A DNA stretch of 64,000 bases from Caballeronia sp. Lep1P3 (GCF_022879595.1 NZ_CP084265.1:2108001-2172000); one strand, 5' to 3'; shown: positions 1 through 9,974, numbered from the stretch's first letter. Made by a program: numbers and translations. The notes: generated by a model not told the origin, from the sequence alone.

Positions 1-624
1 GGCGATCACTTTGCCGAGACGCTCGTCATGTCGTTGGGGCGTCCGGTACTGTTCGTGCCCTATACGGGCGTCTTCGCGTCGGTGGGAACGCACCCGATGA
101 TCGCGTGGGACGGCGGGCGCGAAGCGGCGCGCGCCGTCCACCATACGCTGCCGCTGCTCAAGTTCGCCGAACGCGTGACCGTCGTCACGATCGACGCGGA
201 CCACAGCGAAGCGGCCGGCAAGCGGACCGACGGCGCGGCCATCGCCGCCTGTCTCGCGCGGCATGAGCCGAACGTGGCGGTGTCGCCGGGCGCGGCGGCC
301 AGCGATGCGCAAGCCGGCGACCTACTGCTCTCGCGCCCGGCCGATCCCGGCGGGAATTTCGGCGGGAATTTCGGCGGGAATTTCGGCGGGAATTTCGGCG
401 GGAATTTCGGCGGGAATTTCGGCGGGAATTTCGGCGGGAATTTCGGCGCGGATTTCGGCGCGGATTTCGGCGCGGATTTCGGCGCGAATTTCGGCGCGGA
501 TTTCGGCGCGAATTTCGTCCCGATGCGCGGCTACGGTCATGCGCGCTGGCAGCAGTTCGTGCTCGGCGGCGCCACGCGCACGTTCCTCGCCTCGATGACG
601 ATGCCCGTGCTGATGTCTCACTGA
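1..624 (+). CDS. Universal stress protein (UspA family), 5' end outside the window
   Basis: The reading frame is open from base 1 without a convincing start, so the gene begins upstream. The visible part matches the C-terminal half of a UspA-type protein: GRPVLFVPY near the start, a region like the second Usp fold, and the closing FVLGGATRTFLASMTMPVLMSH-like block, which in this family forms the last strand and phosphate-binding loop. Between residues of the usual 'DLLL' and 'RGYGH' segments lies an in-frame run of 14 four-residue units (GGNF, then GADF/GANF), encoded by a 12-bp minisatellite. This run falls where the family normally has a short nucleotide-binding loop, so nucleotide binding may be lost or altered. 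Family assignment is firm; function of the repeat is unknown. Confidence 0.85.
   Translation, partial: GDHFAETLVMSLGRPVLFVPYTGVFASVGTHPMIAWDGGREAARAVHHTLPLLKFAERVTVVTIDADHSEAAGKRTDGAAIAACLARHEPNVAVSPGAAASDAQAGDLLLSRPADPGGNFGGNFGGNFGGNFGGNFGGNFGGNFGGNFGADFGADFGADFGANFGADFGANFVPMRGYGHARWQQFVLGGATRTFLASMTMPVLMSH
349..516 (+). repeat. 12-bp in-frame minisatellite inside the usp gene
   Basis: Fourteen consecutive 12-bp units: eight identical GGCGGGAATTTC (349-444), three GGCGCGGATTTC (445-480), then GGCGCGAATTTC, GGCGCGGATTTC and GGCGCGAATTTC (481-516). Unit length is a multiple of three, so copy-number changes keep the frame. The identical units in the first part indicate recent expansion by slippage or unequal exchange. 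Confidence 0.97.
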
Positions 625-659
625 CGCTTGGGGCGAGCAAAGCCGCCACCCGCTTCCTC

Positions 660-1457
660 TCAAACAATGCCCGCGTGCTCCACGACGAGCCACGCGGACC
701 ACGCGATGAGCGCGACGCCGAGCGGCTTGCCGATGCGCCTGCCCGCGCGAAGGTTCTTCTCGGCAGCCATGATCGCGCCGAGCGCGAGCATCCATCCGAC
801 GCTCGCCGTGCCGATAGCGAACATCACGAGCATCAGCGCCCAGCAACAGCCGACGCAGAAAAGGCCGTGACTCGCGCCGAGCACGAAGCTCTCGCGGCGC
901 GCGCGCCTGCCGCGCCAATGCCCGGCGATGAACATGAGCGGCGAGCGGCATCGGTCGAGACATCGGCGCTTGAGCGCGCTGAACTGATAGAGCCCCGCGA
1001 CGGCGGCAATCGCCGCGCCGATGAGCCAGCCGTTCGCGAGCATCGCGGGCGACCGTTCGACGAGCGCATGAAGCGCCGAATCGAAGCCGTGCGCGACGAG
1101 GCCGAAAAGCGCCCACACGGTTGCATAACCCGCGATCAGCAAGGCGATCAGCGTGCGCCTGTCGTCGCGCGCGACGGTCATGCGCGCGAAAGCGTCGAAG
1201 AGCGGGAACGCGGTCGGCAGCATCATCGCGGCGATCATGACGAGCCATGCGGCGCTGTAGAGCGATGCCGCGAGCGCCGCGCTCGCGCCGGGCAGCGCGC
1301 GGCACAGCGCGCCGATGCCCGCGAGGTCGTTCCAGCTCGCCGTGTGCAGATAGCGCGCATACGGCCCCGCGTCCCATATCCAGAGCACGGTCCACGCGCT
1401 CGCCGTCAACGCGACGAAAAGCGGCGCGAAAAGCCTCGCGCGCGGGCGCCTTTTCAT
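660..1457 (-). CDS. DUF2182 integral membrane protein
   Basis: A 265-residue polytopic membrane protein with an N-terminal basic stretch, a first hydrophobic segment at about residues 10-30, and the family motif AAMMLPTAFPLF near residues 77-88. The MMLP methionines and several later histidines and cysteines are the recurring features of DUF2182, a family often found beside DUF1326 and suggested to handle a metal such as copper; no activity has been shown from sequence alone. Its ATG overlaps the stop of the upstream DUF1326 gene by 4 bp (ATGA), so the two are translationally coupled. It converges on usp with only 35 bp between the stops. Confidence 0.8.
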   Translation of the reverse strand: MKRRPRARLFAPLFVALTASAWTVLWIWDAGPYARYLHTASWNDLAGIGALCRALPGASAALAASLYSAAWLVMIAAMMLPTAFPLFDAFARMTVARDDRRTLIALLIAGYATVWALFGLVAHGFDSALHALVERSPAMLANGWLIGAAIAAVAGLYQFSALKRRCLDRCRSPLMFIAGHWRGRRARRESFVLGASHGLFCVGCCWALMLVMFAIGTASVGWMLALGAIMAAEKNLRAGRRIGKPLGVALIAWSAWLVVEHAGIV

Positions 1458-2056
1458 GACGAGAAACTGAAGGATCCCTGAATGGCGTTGTGTCCGCTCA
1501 AGTCGAGATCGAGATCGAGCGCGTCGTGCCGCAGGCGAAAGGAATTGGCTTTGGCGACGAACGCGGCAGACCCCGGTATCGTCGAAAAAATGCTTTCGAC
1601 GAGTTTCGTCGGCTCGCCGTTCGGACCGCGATACGGCTCCATGTCCGCCTCGACGACTTCGCCGACCTTCATCCTGCCCTTGCCTTCGACGACCGTGTAT
1701 TCGATCGGCGCGCGCTGCACCGAGACCATTTCGCCGATCAGCTTCACGATGTCCGCGAGCGGTCCGCCGCGCTCGCCACGGTGCGCGCTCACGAGCGCAT
1801 CGAACTGCGCGTCGCTCGCGTCTTCGTCGACGAACATCGCGACGCGCCAGCCGCCCTTCAGCACGTTGCCGGGGATGAACGCCGCGAACGCGACCGTCCT
1901 GCCGGAGACATCGACGCCATCGATCACGCCTTGCTCATAGTGGTACGCGAGCGCGCTGCGGCACGTGCCGTTGTCGGGGTCTTCACCGACCCAGCACGGG
2001 CACAGGATCTTGCACTCGCATACTTCGAGGATGCTTCCCATCAGTTGATAGCCCAC
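1454..2056 (-). CDS. DUF1326 domain protein
   Basis: About 200 residues with the family's opening signature LMGSILEVCECKILCPCW, rich in cysteine, followed by EDPDNGTC. I place the start at the GTG at 2056-2054, because a strong AGGGAGG ribosome site lies a few bases upstream; the ATG at 2107 would add 17 residues with no ribosome site and no family similarity. The clustered cysteines suggest metal or redox chemistry, but the family has no established biochemical role. It is the first gene of a two-gene operon with the DUF2182 membrane protein. Confidence 0.8.
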   Translation of the reverse strand: MGYQLMGSILEVCECKILCPCWVGEDPDNGTCRSALAYHYEQGVIDGVDVSGRTVAFAAFIPGNVLKGGWRVAMFVDEDASDAQFDALVSAHRGERGGPLADIVKLIGEMVSVQRAPIEYTVVEGKGRMKVGEVVEADMEPYRGPNGEPTKLVESIFSTIPGSAAFVAKANSFRLRHDALDLDLDLSGHNAIQGSFSFSS

Positions 2057-2262
2057 TTGCGCCTCCCTGCCGGTCGGACCGGCGGATGAACTGGCCGGGC
2101 GCAACATCGCCCGGCAATTCTTGTTGTAGGCGTTAAGCGGGCGGTAAGCAAAGCATCCCGAAAGATGCGCGACGCGTCATGGGCGCGTTATTGAAGCAGT
2201 CCGAACAGCGTCATGCGCGCGCGACGCTTAGGATCGACGGCGGAAGCGCCGCGCCGCCGGCT

Positions 2263-3633
2263 TCAATGCACTGGCGATCCGACGGCGGCGCACCGCGCCT
2301 CGCCGTCCGTCGCGGGATGACGCGAACGGTAAGCCGCGAGCGCGAAGACGCTCACCGCCGCGACGACGAGCGGCGCGGCCACCGCGCCGAAGATGAACTT
2401 CGGTCCCCAGTGCGCGGCGAGCATCGCGCCGCCGACCATCGAACCGACGATCGAGCCGACGCGCCCCATGCCGAGCGTCCACGCGACGCCCGTCGCGCGG
2501 CTCGCGGTCGCGTAGTAGCCCGCCGACAGGATATTGGTGCCGGTCATCGTCCCGCCGGTGCCGACGCCGGTCACGAAGAGCGCCAGCAACGCCAGCGCGG
2601 GCGCGCCCGACAGATGGCCGAACGATGCGAGGCTCACCGCCGCGCACACGAACGCCGCGCTGAGCACGTACTGCGGATTCATGCGATCCATCAGGATGCC
2701 GAGAAAAATCGCGCCGAGGCTGTTGCCGGTCAGATAGAGCGCCGTCATCAGCGAGGCGTTGTGAAACGACACGCCGCTCTGCTGAATCAGAATGGGCAGC
2801 CAGTTGCCGAGGAAATAGATGACGAGAAGCGCCATGAAAGCGGTCGTCCAGAGCAGCAGCGTGCCGCCGCCGACGCCCGGCTGCAGCAGTTGTCGGATCG
2901 GCAGGCCCTGCGCGCGCTTTTCTTCGAGCGTGATGTCCACATCGCTCAGGTCGAGATCGGCCGCGATCCGCCCGAGAATGGCGCGCGCCTCGGCTTGCCG
3001 GCCTCCGCGTGCGACGAGATAGCGTGCCGATTCGGGCAGCCAGCGCGCCAGCACGACGATGAGCAGCAGCGGAAGCACGCCGCCCACGACGAGCATCGCC
3101 TGCCAGCCGAACGCGCCGATGACGCGCGACGCGAACACGCCGCCGAGCGCGCCGCCCACCGCGATGCCGCATCCGATGGGCGCAACCAGCGTCGAGCGTA
3201 GTCGATTCGGGCAATATTCCGCCGCGAGCGTGTACGCGTTCGGCATTGCGCCGCCGAGCCCGAGGCCCGTCAGAAAGCGCAGCGCGATCAGCATGCCGAT
3301 GGAGTCCGCCCACGCCGACGCGAGGCTGAAAAGCGCGAAGAGCGCAATGGATACGAGCAGCGTCGGCTTGCGTCCGAAGCGGTCCGCGACCGGGCCGAAG
3401 ACGAACGAGCCGAGCGTGAGGCCGAAGAGACCCGCGCCGAACATCGGCGCAAGCTGGGCGGGCGTGGCGCCGAAGTGTGCCTTCAGCGCAGGCGCGATAT
3501 AGCCGACGACGACCGTGTCGTATCCGTCGAGCACGAGGATCGAAAAGCAGAGTACGAACGTCACGATCTGGAAGCGCGACAGGCGGCGCGCGTCGATCAC
3601 GTCTTGCAGCACCAGCGTGCGGGAATGCTCCAT
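2263..3633 (-). CDS. Aromatic acid:H+ symporter, MFS AAHS family
   Basis: A 456-residue permease with twelve predicted membrane helices. The family's signature DGYDTVVVGYIAPAL (helix 1) has the membrane aspartate needed for aromatic acid transport in this family, and GPVADRFGRKP is the MFS motif A between helices 2 and 3. It is the last gene of the leftward phthalate operon, 59 bp after ophC, so its substrate is probably an aromatic acid of that pathway (phthalate, protocatechuate or hydroxybenzoate). Which one cannot be read from the sequence. A second permease of another MFS family lies at 8511-9887. Confidence 0.87.
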   Translation of the reverse strand: MEHSRTLVLQDVIDARRLSRFQIVTFVLCFSILVLDGYDTVVVGYIAPALKAHFGATPAQLAPMFGAGLFGLTLGSFVFGPVADRFGRKPTLLVSIALFALFSLASAWADSIGMLIALRFLTGLGLGGAMPNAYTLAAEYCPNRLRSTLVAPIGCGIAVGGALGGVFASRVIGAFGWQAMLVVGGVLPLLLIVVLARWLPESARYLVARGGRQAEARAILGRIAADLDLSDVDITLEEKRAQGLPIRQLLQPGVGGGTLLLWTTAFMALLVIYFLGNWLPILIQQSGVSFHNASLMTALYLTGNSLGAIFLGILMDRMNPQYVLSAAFVCAAVSLASFGHLSGAPALALLALFVTGVGTGGTMTGTNILSAGYYATASRATGVAWTLGMGRVGSIVGSMVGGAMLAAHWGPKFIFGAVAAPLVVAAVSVFALAAYRSRHPATDGEARCAAVGSPVH

Positions 3634-3692
3634 CGCGTATGTCTCCTTTTATCGCTTGTTTTATGCGCTCCGGCCGCGTCGTTTCCCAATCG

Positions 3693-4685
3693 TCAGATCT
3701 TGAAGCTCTCGAGCGTCGCAGGATGAAAGAGTTCTTCCGGCTTGAGCAGACGGCTCGACAGCCCTTCCGCATGATGCCGCTCGAGAAAGCGCGACAGCAC
3801 ATGGCGATTCGGCTCGAAGCCATAGGACCAGAAATCGTGGCCCATCAGCCGGCGCGCGTTGCTCAGTTGCTCTTCGACGAAAGGCAGCGTCACTTTGGTC
3901 GCGGACGTATCGCTGAGTTTCGCGAGCGCGATCGACTTGGCTCTCTCCAACGCCTTCGCGATTGCGCCCGGCAGCCACGGATGCTGCTCCGCGAGCGTTC
4001 GCCGCACGCCGAGCAGATGCATGATGGGGAAGAGCTTCGTGCGCGTGTACCAGTCGGCGGCGGCTTTTTGCGGATCGTCGTAGAGATACTTGACGTTCGG
4101 ATGACCGTTCGTGAAGCACGACGGCGCGCGCGGGCCGATCACCGCATCGATGTCGCCGGACGCGAGCAGGCCGGAGATCGTCGCGTCCGGCGGCGCGTTT
4201 TCGAGCCGCACATCGGCGGGCAGGTTGAGACTGATCTTTTCCTCGCGGCCCGTGTGCTCGTAGCCGCCGCGCACCCAGGTCACGTCCGACGCCTTCACGC
4301 CGTGATCTTCTTCGAGAAAGAGGCGCGCCCAGACGTTGGCCGTCAGCTGATATTCCGGCACGCCGATGCGCTTGCCCTTGAGATCGGCGGGCGACTCGAT
4401 GCCGCGATCGTTGCGCACGTAGATCGACGTATGACGAAACGCGCGCGACGGAAAGATCGGCACGCCGATATACGGGCTCGTGCCGGCCGCCGTCTTCACG
4501 CTATAGCTCGACAGCGACAGTTCGCAGACGTCGTAATCGGCATGGCGGAAGGCGCGGAAAAAAATCTCCTCCGGTTCCTGCAGCATGAACACCGGATCGA
4601 CGCCGTCGATCTGCACTTCACCATCGACGAGAGGACGCATGCGGTCGTAGTTGCCCACCGCGACAGACAGATTCAGCTTGCTCAT
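3693..4685 (-). CDS. ophC: 4,5-dihydroxyphthalate decarboxylase
   Basis: A 330-residue cytoplasmic protein with a periplasmic-binding-protein-like fold, similar to the Pht5/OphC decarboxylases. It is expected to remove one carboxyl group of 4,5-dihydroxyphthalate to give protocatechuate. Recognisable blocks are PLVDGEVQIDGVDPVF near residue 20, the conserved FRAFRHADYDVCELSLSSY and the KGKRIGVPEYQ stretch. No signal peptide is present, which separates it from true ABC binding proteins. The start at 4685 begins MSKLNLSVAVGNYD and is preceded by 29 bp after ophB, in the same operon. The length and gene order fit the oph/pht pathway of Burkholderia and Pseudomonas. Confidence 0.87.
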   Translation of the reverse strand: MSKLNLSVAVGNYDRMRPLVDGEVQIDGVDPVFMLQEPEEIFFRAFRHADYDVCELSLSSYSVKTAAGTSPYIGVPIFPSRAFRHTSIYVRNDRGIESPADLKGKRIGVPEYQLTANVWARLFLEEDHGVKASDVTWVRGGYEHTGREEKISLNLPADVRLENAPPDATISGLLASGDIDAVIGPRAPSCFTNGHPNVKYLYDDPQKAAADWYTRTKLFPIMHLLGVRRTLAEQHPWLPGAIAKALERAKSIALAKLSDTSATKVTLPFVEEQLSNARRLMGHDFWSYGFEPNRHVLSRFLERHHAEGLSSRLLKPEELFHPATLESFKI

Positions 4686-4714
4686 GATTTTCCCTTGTGT
4701 ATTGCTTTGCGTAT

Positions 4715-5887
4715 TCAACCGCCGATGCACACGTCGCGCTGCTCTTCGCTCGAACGCAGCATCGCGAGGCAGATGTCGAGCGTGCCGCGCGCCCAGACGC
4801 CGTCGTGCAGCGGCGCGATGCCGCCATGCACGGCGGCGACCAGTTCGTCGATCACTTCGGCGCGCGGCACGGCGGGCGCGTCGAGTTCGATGCGCTCGCG
4901 CCGCTCGTCGCCATAAACGACGATGCCGTCGGGCAGAGGCCGCAGATCGCCGCGCTCGCACGACACGATGAGCGGTCCGAAGTGCTGATGTCTGCGCGCT
5001 TGCGCCCGCTCGCGCGAAGGCGGCGCATAGGCGTCGCCGCCATACGTTCCCGCCGCCTTGAGCCGCGCTTCCTCTTCCTTCGACGCCACGCGCGAGAGCT
5101 TGCGGCGCGCGTTGCCGTATTCGTCGGGGCTGCGCGTCTGTCCCATTTCTCCGATCCAGCCGGTCCATTCGTCGGAATCGAAGTGCGCATAGCCGTTATA
5201 GGCGAGCGTCGCGAATGCGCCGTTCTCGAACCAGAGCGTCGCGGTATAGGCGCCTTCGGTCGGACGCGCCGCATCCCAGTTGCCGACCGCCGCGCGAATG
5301 CGCGTCGCACGGCTGCCAGCGAGGAGACGCACGATATCCACCTGATGCGCGGCCTGACTGAACACCGCGCCGCCGCCCTCTTCCGTCCTCAGTTCCTCCG
5401 GCCTGCGCGGACGAAAAAGATAGTCGGTGTAATTGAGCGCCTGAATCATCTTCACGCCGCCGTATGCGCCCGATGCGATCAGCTCGCGCGTCTTCAGATA
5501 CGGCGTATCGAAGCTGTGGCAATGACCGACGATCAGATGCACGTTCGCTTCGCGGCACGCGCGGATCATGTCGTCGCATTCGGCGAGCGATAGCGCCATC
5601 GGCTTCTCGACGAGCACATGCTTGCCGTGCCGCGCCGCGATGCGCGCATGCGCCGCGTGAAACTGATGCGGACTCGCGATGTAGATCGCCTCGACTTGCG
5701 GCATGCGCGCGAGCGCTTCGATGTCGTCGAACGCGGGCGCGTCGAAGTCCGCTTCGAATTGCTGGCGGGCCTGCGCGCGCGGATCGCATGCGCCGACAAG
5801 CTCGACGCGCGCATCGGCGAGAAAGGTCGGCAACATCAGCGAGAAGGCGCGGCCCAGTCCGGCGATGCCGAGCTTGAGCGCCGCCAT
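4715..5887 (-). CDS. ophB: cis-phthalate dihydrodiol dehydrogenase, Gfo/Idh/MocA family
   Basis: A 390-residue NAD(P)-dependent dehydrogenase. The N-terminal Rossmann motif is [10 protein letters not shown] (residues 7-16), followed by [13 protein letters not shown] and the EKPMA motif whose lysine is the conserved catalytic residue of the family. The C-terminal alpha/beta domain carries the substrate site. By context and similarity to Pht4 it should oxidise the cis-4,5-dihydrodiol of phthalate to 4,5-dihydroxyphthalate. Its ATG overlaps the stop of ophA2 by one base (TGATG), indicating coupled translation. Other Gfo/Idh/MocA substrates are possible but the neighbours make this the best reading. 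Confidence 0.83.
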   Translation of the reverse strand: MAALKLGIAGLGRAFSLMLPTFLADARVELVGACDPRAQARQQFEADFDAPAFDDIEALARMPQVEAIYIASPHQFHAAHARIAARHGKHVLVEKPMALSLAECDDMIRACREANVHLIVGHCHSFDTPYLKTRELIASGAYGGVKMIQALNYTDYLFRPRRPEELRTEEGGGAVFSQAAHQVDIVRLLAGSRATRIRAAVGNWDAARPTEGAYTATLWFENGAFATLAYNGYAHFDSDEWTGWIGEMGQTRSPDEYGNARRKLSRVASKEEEARLKAAGTYGGDAYAPPSRERAQARRHQHFGPLIVSCERGDLRPLPDGIVVYGDERRERIELDAPAVPRAEVIDELVAAVHGGIAPLHDGVWARGTLDICLAMLRSSEEQRDVCIGG

Positions 5888-7206
5888 CAGACCTGAACCT
5901 GATAGTTCGGCTCGACCGGCGCGGCTTCGTCCACTTCGATCCACACCGGATGCGCGGCGTGTTGCTTCCAGTCGGTGTCCTTCGGCACCATCGCCTGAAA
6001 CGAGCAGACGCTGCGCGGAATCGCCTTGTCGCCGGTGCCGATCGCGCCTTCGCCGGCCTCGAATTCCTTCACCGCGTCGAGCATGCGGCGGCGGAACTCG
6101 ACGACGGCGACATCGCTCGCGCCGAGGCGCTCTTCGGTGCGGTCCGCGATAGCGCCCATCGTCAGCCACATCGCGATGTCCTGGTTCGGAAAGCCCTTGA
6201 TGCCCGTGAAATTGCCCGACTTCATCGCCTCGCGATCCTGCCAGAAACGGTTGTCCGTGTTGCGCAGCGGCCGATAGTGTTCGTCCAGATCGATGCCCAC
6301 TTGCTGGCCGAGGAACTTGCGCCACGTTTCCGTTTCGGGCGTCTTGTCCGGATGGCCCCACGCCATGAAATAGAACGCGGTGCTGGTGTCGTCGCACGGC
6401 ACGTTGATGTTCGCGACGTTATAAAGATTGTTCGGCGGAATCAGCGCCGTGGCGGGCGCGACGAACACCGTCGAGCGCACGTAGTCGTGCGTGGCGGCGT
6501 TCTGGATCGGGCGGCGCAGCGCGGCATAGCGAAAGCCGTAGCTCGTGCGATGCACCTGCATGCGCGGCGCCTTGTCGGTGGACGGACGCAGCCAGTTCTT
6601 CGATGTCGCTTCCGCGCCGCCGACGCGCGCGGGCACGAAGTCCGACGAGTGCAGGCTGGAGCTATGCGCGGAATCGATCGCGCCTTCGAGAATCTGCGCC
6701 CAATTGCACGGCAGAATCGCCTTCGCGATGGCGACGCGCGTCTCTTCGGTCGGCGCCCACGCGGGCGGCACGAACGCGGGAATCGCATCCTGCGGGCCCA
6801 TGTACGCCCACACGAAGCCGCCGCATTCCTTCGTTTCATACGCCTTGTGCTTGACCTTCTTCGTCATGTCGCTGCACGAAGGCTCGGAGACCATCTCGAT
6901 CACGTTGCCCTTCACGTCCATCTTCCAGCCGTGATAGAGACAGCGCAGGCCGCAATCCTCGTTGCGCCCATACACGAGCGACACACGGCGATGCGGGCAA
7001 TACTCGTCCATCACGCCCACGTTGCCGTCGGTGTCGCGGAACACGACGAGGTCTTCGCCGAACACGCGCGCCTTGACCGGTGCGCCATCCGGCTCGCTGA
7101 CTTCCTCGATGAGGCACACGGGCGTCCAGTGACGCCGCATCAGCTGGCCCATCGGGGCATCGCCTTCGACACGGCACAGCAACATGTTTTCTTCATGGGT
7201 GAGCAT
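5887..7206 (-). CDS. ophA2: Phthalate 4,5-dioxygenase, Rieske oxygenase component
   Basis: A 439-residue Rieske non-haem iron oxygenase. The [2Fe-2S] ligands are visible as C70-P-H72 and C89-x2-H92. The mononuclear iron ligands fit H181 and H186 in the stretch [12 protein letters not shown], with D178 bridging to the Rieske centre of the neighbouring subunit, and a later aspartate around 343 (FPNQD). Length and ligand numbering match the single-component-type phthalate dioxygenase of Burkholderia. It adds O2 to phthalate to form the cis-4,5-dihydrodiol, taking electrons from OphA1. The ATG at 7206 follows AGGAGA. Isophthalate or another benzoate could also be the substrate, but ophB and ophC next door favour phthalate. 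Confidence 0.88.
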   Translation of the reverse strand: MLTHEENMLLCRVEGDAPMGQLMRRHWTPVCLIEEVSEPDGAPVKARVFGEDLVVFRDTDGNVGVMDEYCPHRRVSLVYGRNEDCGLRCLYHGWKMDVKGNVIEMVSEPSCSDMTKKVKHKAYETKECGGFVWAYMGPQDAIPAFVPPAWAPTEETRVAIAKAILPCNWAQILEGAIDSAHSSSLHSSDFVPARVGGAEATSKNWLRPSTDKAPRMQVHRTSYGFRYAALRRPIQNAATHDYVRSTVFVAPATALIPPNNLYNVANINVPCDDTSTAFYFMAWGHPDKTPETETWRKFLGQQVGIDLDEHYRPLRNTDNRFWQDREAMKSGNFTGIKGFPNQDIAMWLTMGAIADRTEERLGASDVAVVEFRRRMLDAVKEFEAGEGAIGTGDKAIPRSVCSFQAMVPKDTDWKQHAAHPVWIEVDEAAPVEPNYQVQV

Positions 7207-7255
7207 TGCGCTTCTCCTGACCAGCGTATTCAGTGGGGATGTTCGTTTCGACTTC

Positions 7256-8230
7256 TCAGAGGTCCAGCACGAGTTCTTCGCTCTTCGCGCGCGACACGCA
7301 GATCATGATGTGATCGCGTTTCTCGTCGTCGCCCAAGACCATGTCGCGATGGTCCGCTTCGCCCGCGCAGAGCGTCGTCCGGCAAGAACCGCATGTGCCG
7401 CTCTCGCACGAACTCGGCGCGCGGATGCCGTTGTCGCGCAGGATTTCGAGGATCGAGCGGTCCTTCGGAATCTCGAACGTGAGGCCGGAGCGTTCGAGCT
7501 TCACACTGAACGGCACGTTCTGCGCCGCGCGCGACTGATCGACGCCGAAGCTCTCGAAGTGCACGCTGCCTTGGGGCCAGTGGCCGGTCATGTCGCGCAC
7601 GCTGTCCATCAATGCGCGCGGGCCGCAGCAGTACACGTGCGTGCCGCTGCCGGGCTTTTCGAAAACGGGCCAGAAGTCGAACGCGTTCGCGAGATCGCCG
7701 TGATCGTGATGAATCACGGCATGCGGCTTCCATTCGGCGCCCGAGAGTTCGTCGACGAAGGCCGTCGTTTCGGGGCTGCGCGTCACGTAGTACAGCTTGA
7801 AGCGCGGGCCGGCGGTGTTCTTGAGGTAGCGCATCATCGAAAGAATCGGCGTGATGCCGATGCCGCCCGCGACGAACACGTAACTGCGCGCGCGTTCGCT
7901 CAGCCCGAACTCGTTGCGCGGCTCCGATACGTCGATGCGATCGCCCTGCGCCACGTCGTCCGTCATGCTGATCGAGCCGCCGCGACCCGCCGCGTCGCGC
8001 TTGACCGCGATCACGTAGCGGTCCGTTTCGTCGGGATCGTTGCAGAGCGAATAGTTGCGGTTGGCGCCGCTCGGCACGCGCACCGTCACATGCGCGCCCG
8101 CCGTGAACGGCGCGAGAGCGCCGCCTTCGGGATCGCGCAATTCGAAGCTCACGATGCCGTCCGCGACGGGTTCCTTCTTCGTCACCACGAGCGTCCTGAA
8201 GGACAGTTCGCCGTTCGCCGTCTCGCTCAT
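7256..8230 (-). CDS. ophA1: Phthalate dioxygenase reductase
   Basis: A 324-residue iron-sulfur flavoprotein. In order it has a flavin-binding beta-barrel with RNYSLC (about residue 55), an NAD-binding domain with GGIGITPILSM, and a C-terminal plant-type [2Fe-2S] ferredoxin domain with CESGTCGSC and a fourth cysteine near MICVSR. This order (FMN, NAD, ferredoxin at the C-terminus) and the length match phthalate dioxygenase reductase. It passes electrons from NADH to OphA2, 49 bp downstream. Its ATG follows AGGAGAG. It is the first gene of the leftward operon. Confidence 0.88.
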   Translation of the reverse strand: MSETANGELSFRTLVVTKKEPVADGIVSFELRDPEGGALAPFTAGAHVTVRVPSGANRNYSLCNDPDETDRYVIAVKRDAAGRGGSISMTDDVAQGDRIDVSEPRNEFGLSERARSYVFVAGGIGITPILSMMRYLKNTAGPRFKLYYVTRSPETTAFVDELSGAEWKPHAVIHHDHGDLANAFDFWPVFEKPGSGTHVYCCGPRALMDSVRDMTGHWPQGSVHFESFGVDQSRAAQNVPFSVKLERSGLTFEIPKDRSILEILRDNGIRAPSSCESGTCGSCRTTLCAGEADHRDMVLGDDEKRDHIMICVSRAKSEELVLDL

Positions 8231-8334
8231 TTCGCTGCTCTCCTGCTTCGTTGATTACCCGCGCGGCCTGGCGTTTGGCAAAGCGTTTGGCCGATTCGCC
8301 GTCGCTTGCATCCGCTTGCCGCACTCGATGGCTT

Positions 8335-8364
8335 TATATTAGATATCTAATCATTTGCCGACAA
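8335..8364 (-). promoter_or_regulatory. Promoter of the oph operon with 14-bp palindromic operator
   Basis: On the minus strand TTGTCG (8364-8359) and TAATAT (8341-8336) are separated by 17 bp, a good sigma-70 pair about 100 bp before ophA1. The perfect palindrome ATTAGATATCTAAT occupies 8338-8351, within the spacer and -10. A similar site lies at 9975-9988 in front of marR and ophD, so the divergent MarR protein is the likely ligand. Confidence 0.7.
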
Positions 8365-8397
8365 GCGGGTTTTCCCTGAAACGCGGCGCGCACGCCC

Positions 8398-8425
8398 AAA
8401 AAAGAAACGGCGCCCGAAGGCGCCG
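8398..8425 (-). terminator. Intrinsic terminator of ophD
   Basis: On the minus strand a 7-bp stem (CGGCGCC/GGCGCCG, loop TTCG) is followed by TTTCTTTTTT. It lies about 85 bp after the ophD stop. Confidence 0.8.
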
Positions 8426-8510
8426 CCGATGCTGGTGCTGCTGGGTGCTGCTGGGTGCTGCTGCTGCGAGAAATGCATTGCCGTGCGCTTCGGGTTCGCT
8501 CAGGCGCGGT

Positions 8511-9887
8511 TCACGCGCGCTTCTCCGCATGCTCGCGCAAGGTGTTCGCGGGTACGCCGATGAGCACGGCGAGTCCGCCGAGCACGACGAGCGCGGCGAT
8601 GGCGGCGAGGCCGATCGCGAGGCTGCCCGTCACCGTCTTGATCCAGCCCAGCGCGATCGGCCCGCAGAACGCACCCACCTGACCCAGACAACTGATCGCG
8701 CCGATGCCGGCGGCCGCGGCTTCGTCGGAGAGATACGCGGGCGGAATCGACCAGATGATCGCGGCCGCGCCGAAGTAGGAAATCGAAATCATGCCGAGGC
8801 AGACGATGGCCGCAGCCGTGCTGCCCGAGAGCACCGGCAGGAGAAAGCCGCCGAGCGCGCCGATGGCCGTGCATGCGAAGAAGTGCCAGCGGCGTTCGAG
8901 CGTCACGTCCGAACTGCGCGCCACCGCGAACATGCCGAGCGCGCCGATGATGTACGGCAGCGCGGACAGGAAGCCCACGTTCAGCACGTCCGCGACGCCC
9001 GCCTGACGGATGATGGTCGGCGTCCAGTAGTTGAGGATCGTCCCGCACAAAGGCACCGTGCCCCAGCCCGCCGCGAGAATGTAGACGCGCGGGTCTTTCA
9101 GCGCGGTGAGCAGTTGATGGCGCGTGTGCTTCGCCGGCTTTTTTTCCGCGCGGTCGGCGGCGAGCGCATCGAGGATGATTTTCTTCTGCTCGTCGTCGAG
9201 CCAGCGCGCGTCCTGCGGCCGGTCGACGAGATAGAAGAACGCGACGATGCCCATCGCGAGCGCGGGCAGGCCTTCCAGAAAGAAGAGCCATTGCCAGTTC
9301 TTGAAGCCGAGCGTGCCGTTGAAGTTGTGCAGAATCCAGCCGGACAGCGGCCCGCCGATGATCCCCGCCGCCGCGATGGCGAGCAGAAAGCGCGACGTGA
9401 TCCGCGCACGGCGCGCGCCCGGATACCAGTACGTGAGATAGAGAATGATGCCCGGCCAGAATCCGGCTTCGGCGGCGCCCAGCAGAATGCGCGCGGCATA
9501 GAACTGCGCGGGCGACGTCATGAAGGCCATCGCGGTGGAAATGCCGCCCCAGAGGACCATGATGCGCGAGATCGTGAGGCGCGCGCCGATCTTCTTGAGC
9601 CACAAAGTGCTCGGCACTTCCAGCAGGATATAGCCGATGAAAAAGAGGCTGACGCCGAGCCCGTAGGCGGCATCGGACAGGCCGAGGTCCTGCTTCAGGC
9701 GCAGTTGCGCGAAGCTCACGTTGACGCGGTCGAGGTAGTTCAGCACCCAGCACACGAAGATGAACGACATCAGCCGCCAGGTGACTTTGTGATAGGTCGC
9801 CTCGATGCGGGCCTCGGTGCGCGCGTCGATGCGCGCCGCGCTAGCGTCCGATTCCGACATGAGTTGCGTGACTGTGAATTTGGCCAC
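8511..9887 (-). CDS. ophD: Phthalate permease-like MFS transporter (ACS family)
   Basis: About 458 residues with twelve predicted helices; the segment [12 protein letters not shown] in helix 1 is the anion:cation symporter (tartrate/phthalate/glucarate permease) signature. The start is placed at the GTG at 9887-9885, because GGAGA lies six bases upstream; an internal ATG at 9860 lacks a ribosome site and an upstream one at 9953 gives an unlikely basic leader. It lies alone between the oph operon and marR, and probably imports phthalate. Assignment to ophD rests on family and context. The two permeases of the locus belong to different MFS families. Confidence 0.78.
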   Translation of the reverse strand: MAKFTVTQLMSESDASAARIDARTEARIEATYHKVTWRLMSFIFVCWVLNYLDRVNVSFAQLRLKQDLGLSDAAYGLGVSLFFIGYILLEVPSTLWLKKIGARLTISRIMVLWGGISTAMAFMTSPAQFYAARILLGAAEAGFWPGIILYLTYWYPGARRARITSRFLLAIAAAGIIGGPLSGWILHNFNGTLGFKNWQWLFFLEGLPALAMGIVAFFYLVDRPQDARWLDDEQKKIILDALAADRAEKKPAKHTRHQLLTALKDPRVYILAAGWGTVPLCGTILNYWTPTIIRQAGVADVLNVGFLSALPYIIGALGMFAVARSSDVTLERRWHFFACTAIGALGGFLLPVLSGSTAAAIVCLGMISISYFGAAAIIWSIPPAYLSDEAAAAGIGAISCLGQVGAFCGPIALGWIKTVTGSLAIGLAAIAALVVLGGLAVLIGVPANTLREHAEKRA

Positions 9888-9974
9888 CAAACGTCTCCGT
9901 TGCGTCTGCCCATGAGGACGATGCGGCTTAGTCGGGATCAAGCCCGCAACCAAGTCCGCATTCGACGAATTTTT

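Noticed and set aside
349..516. The usp repeat as a CRISPR-like array
   Set aside because: Units are directly contiguous with no spacers and are in frame with coding sequence.
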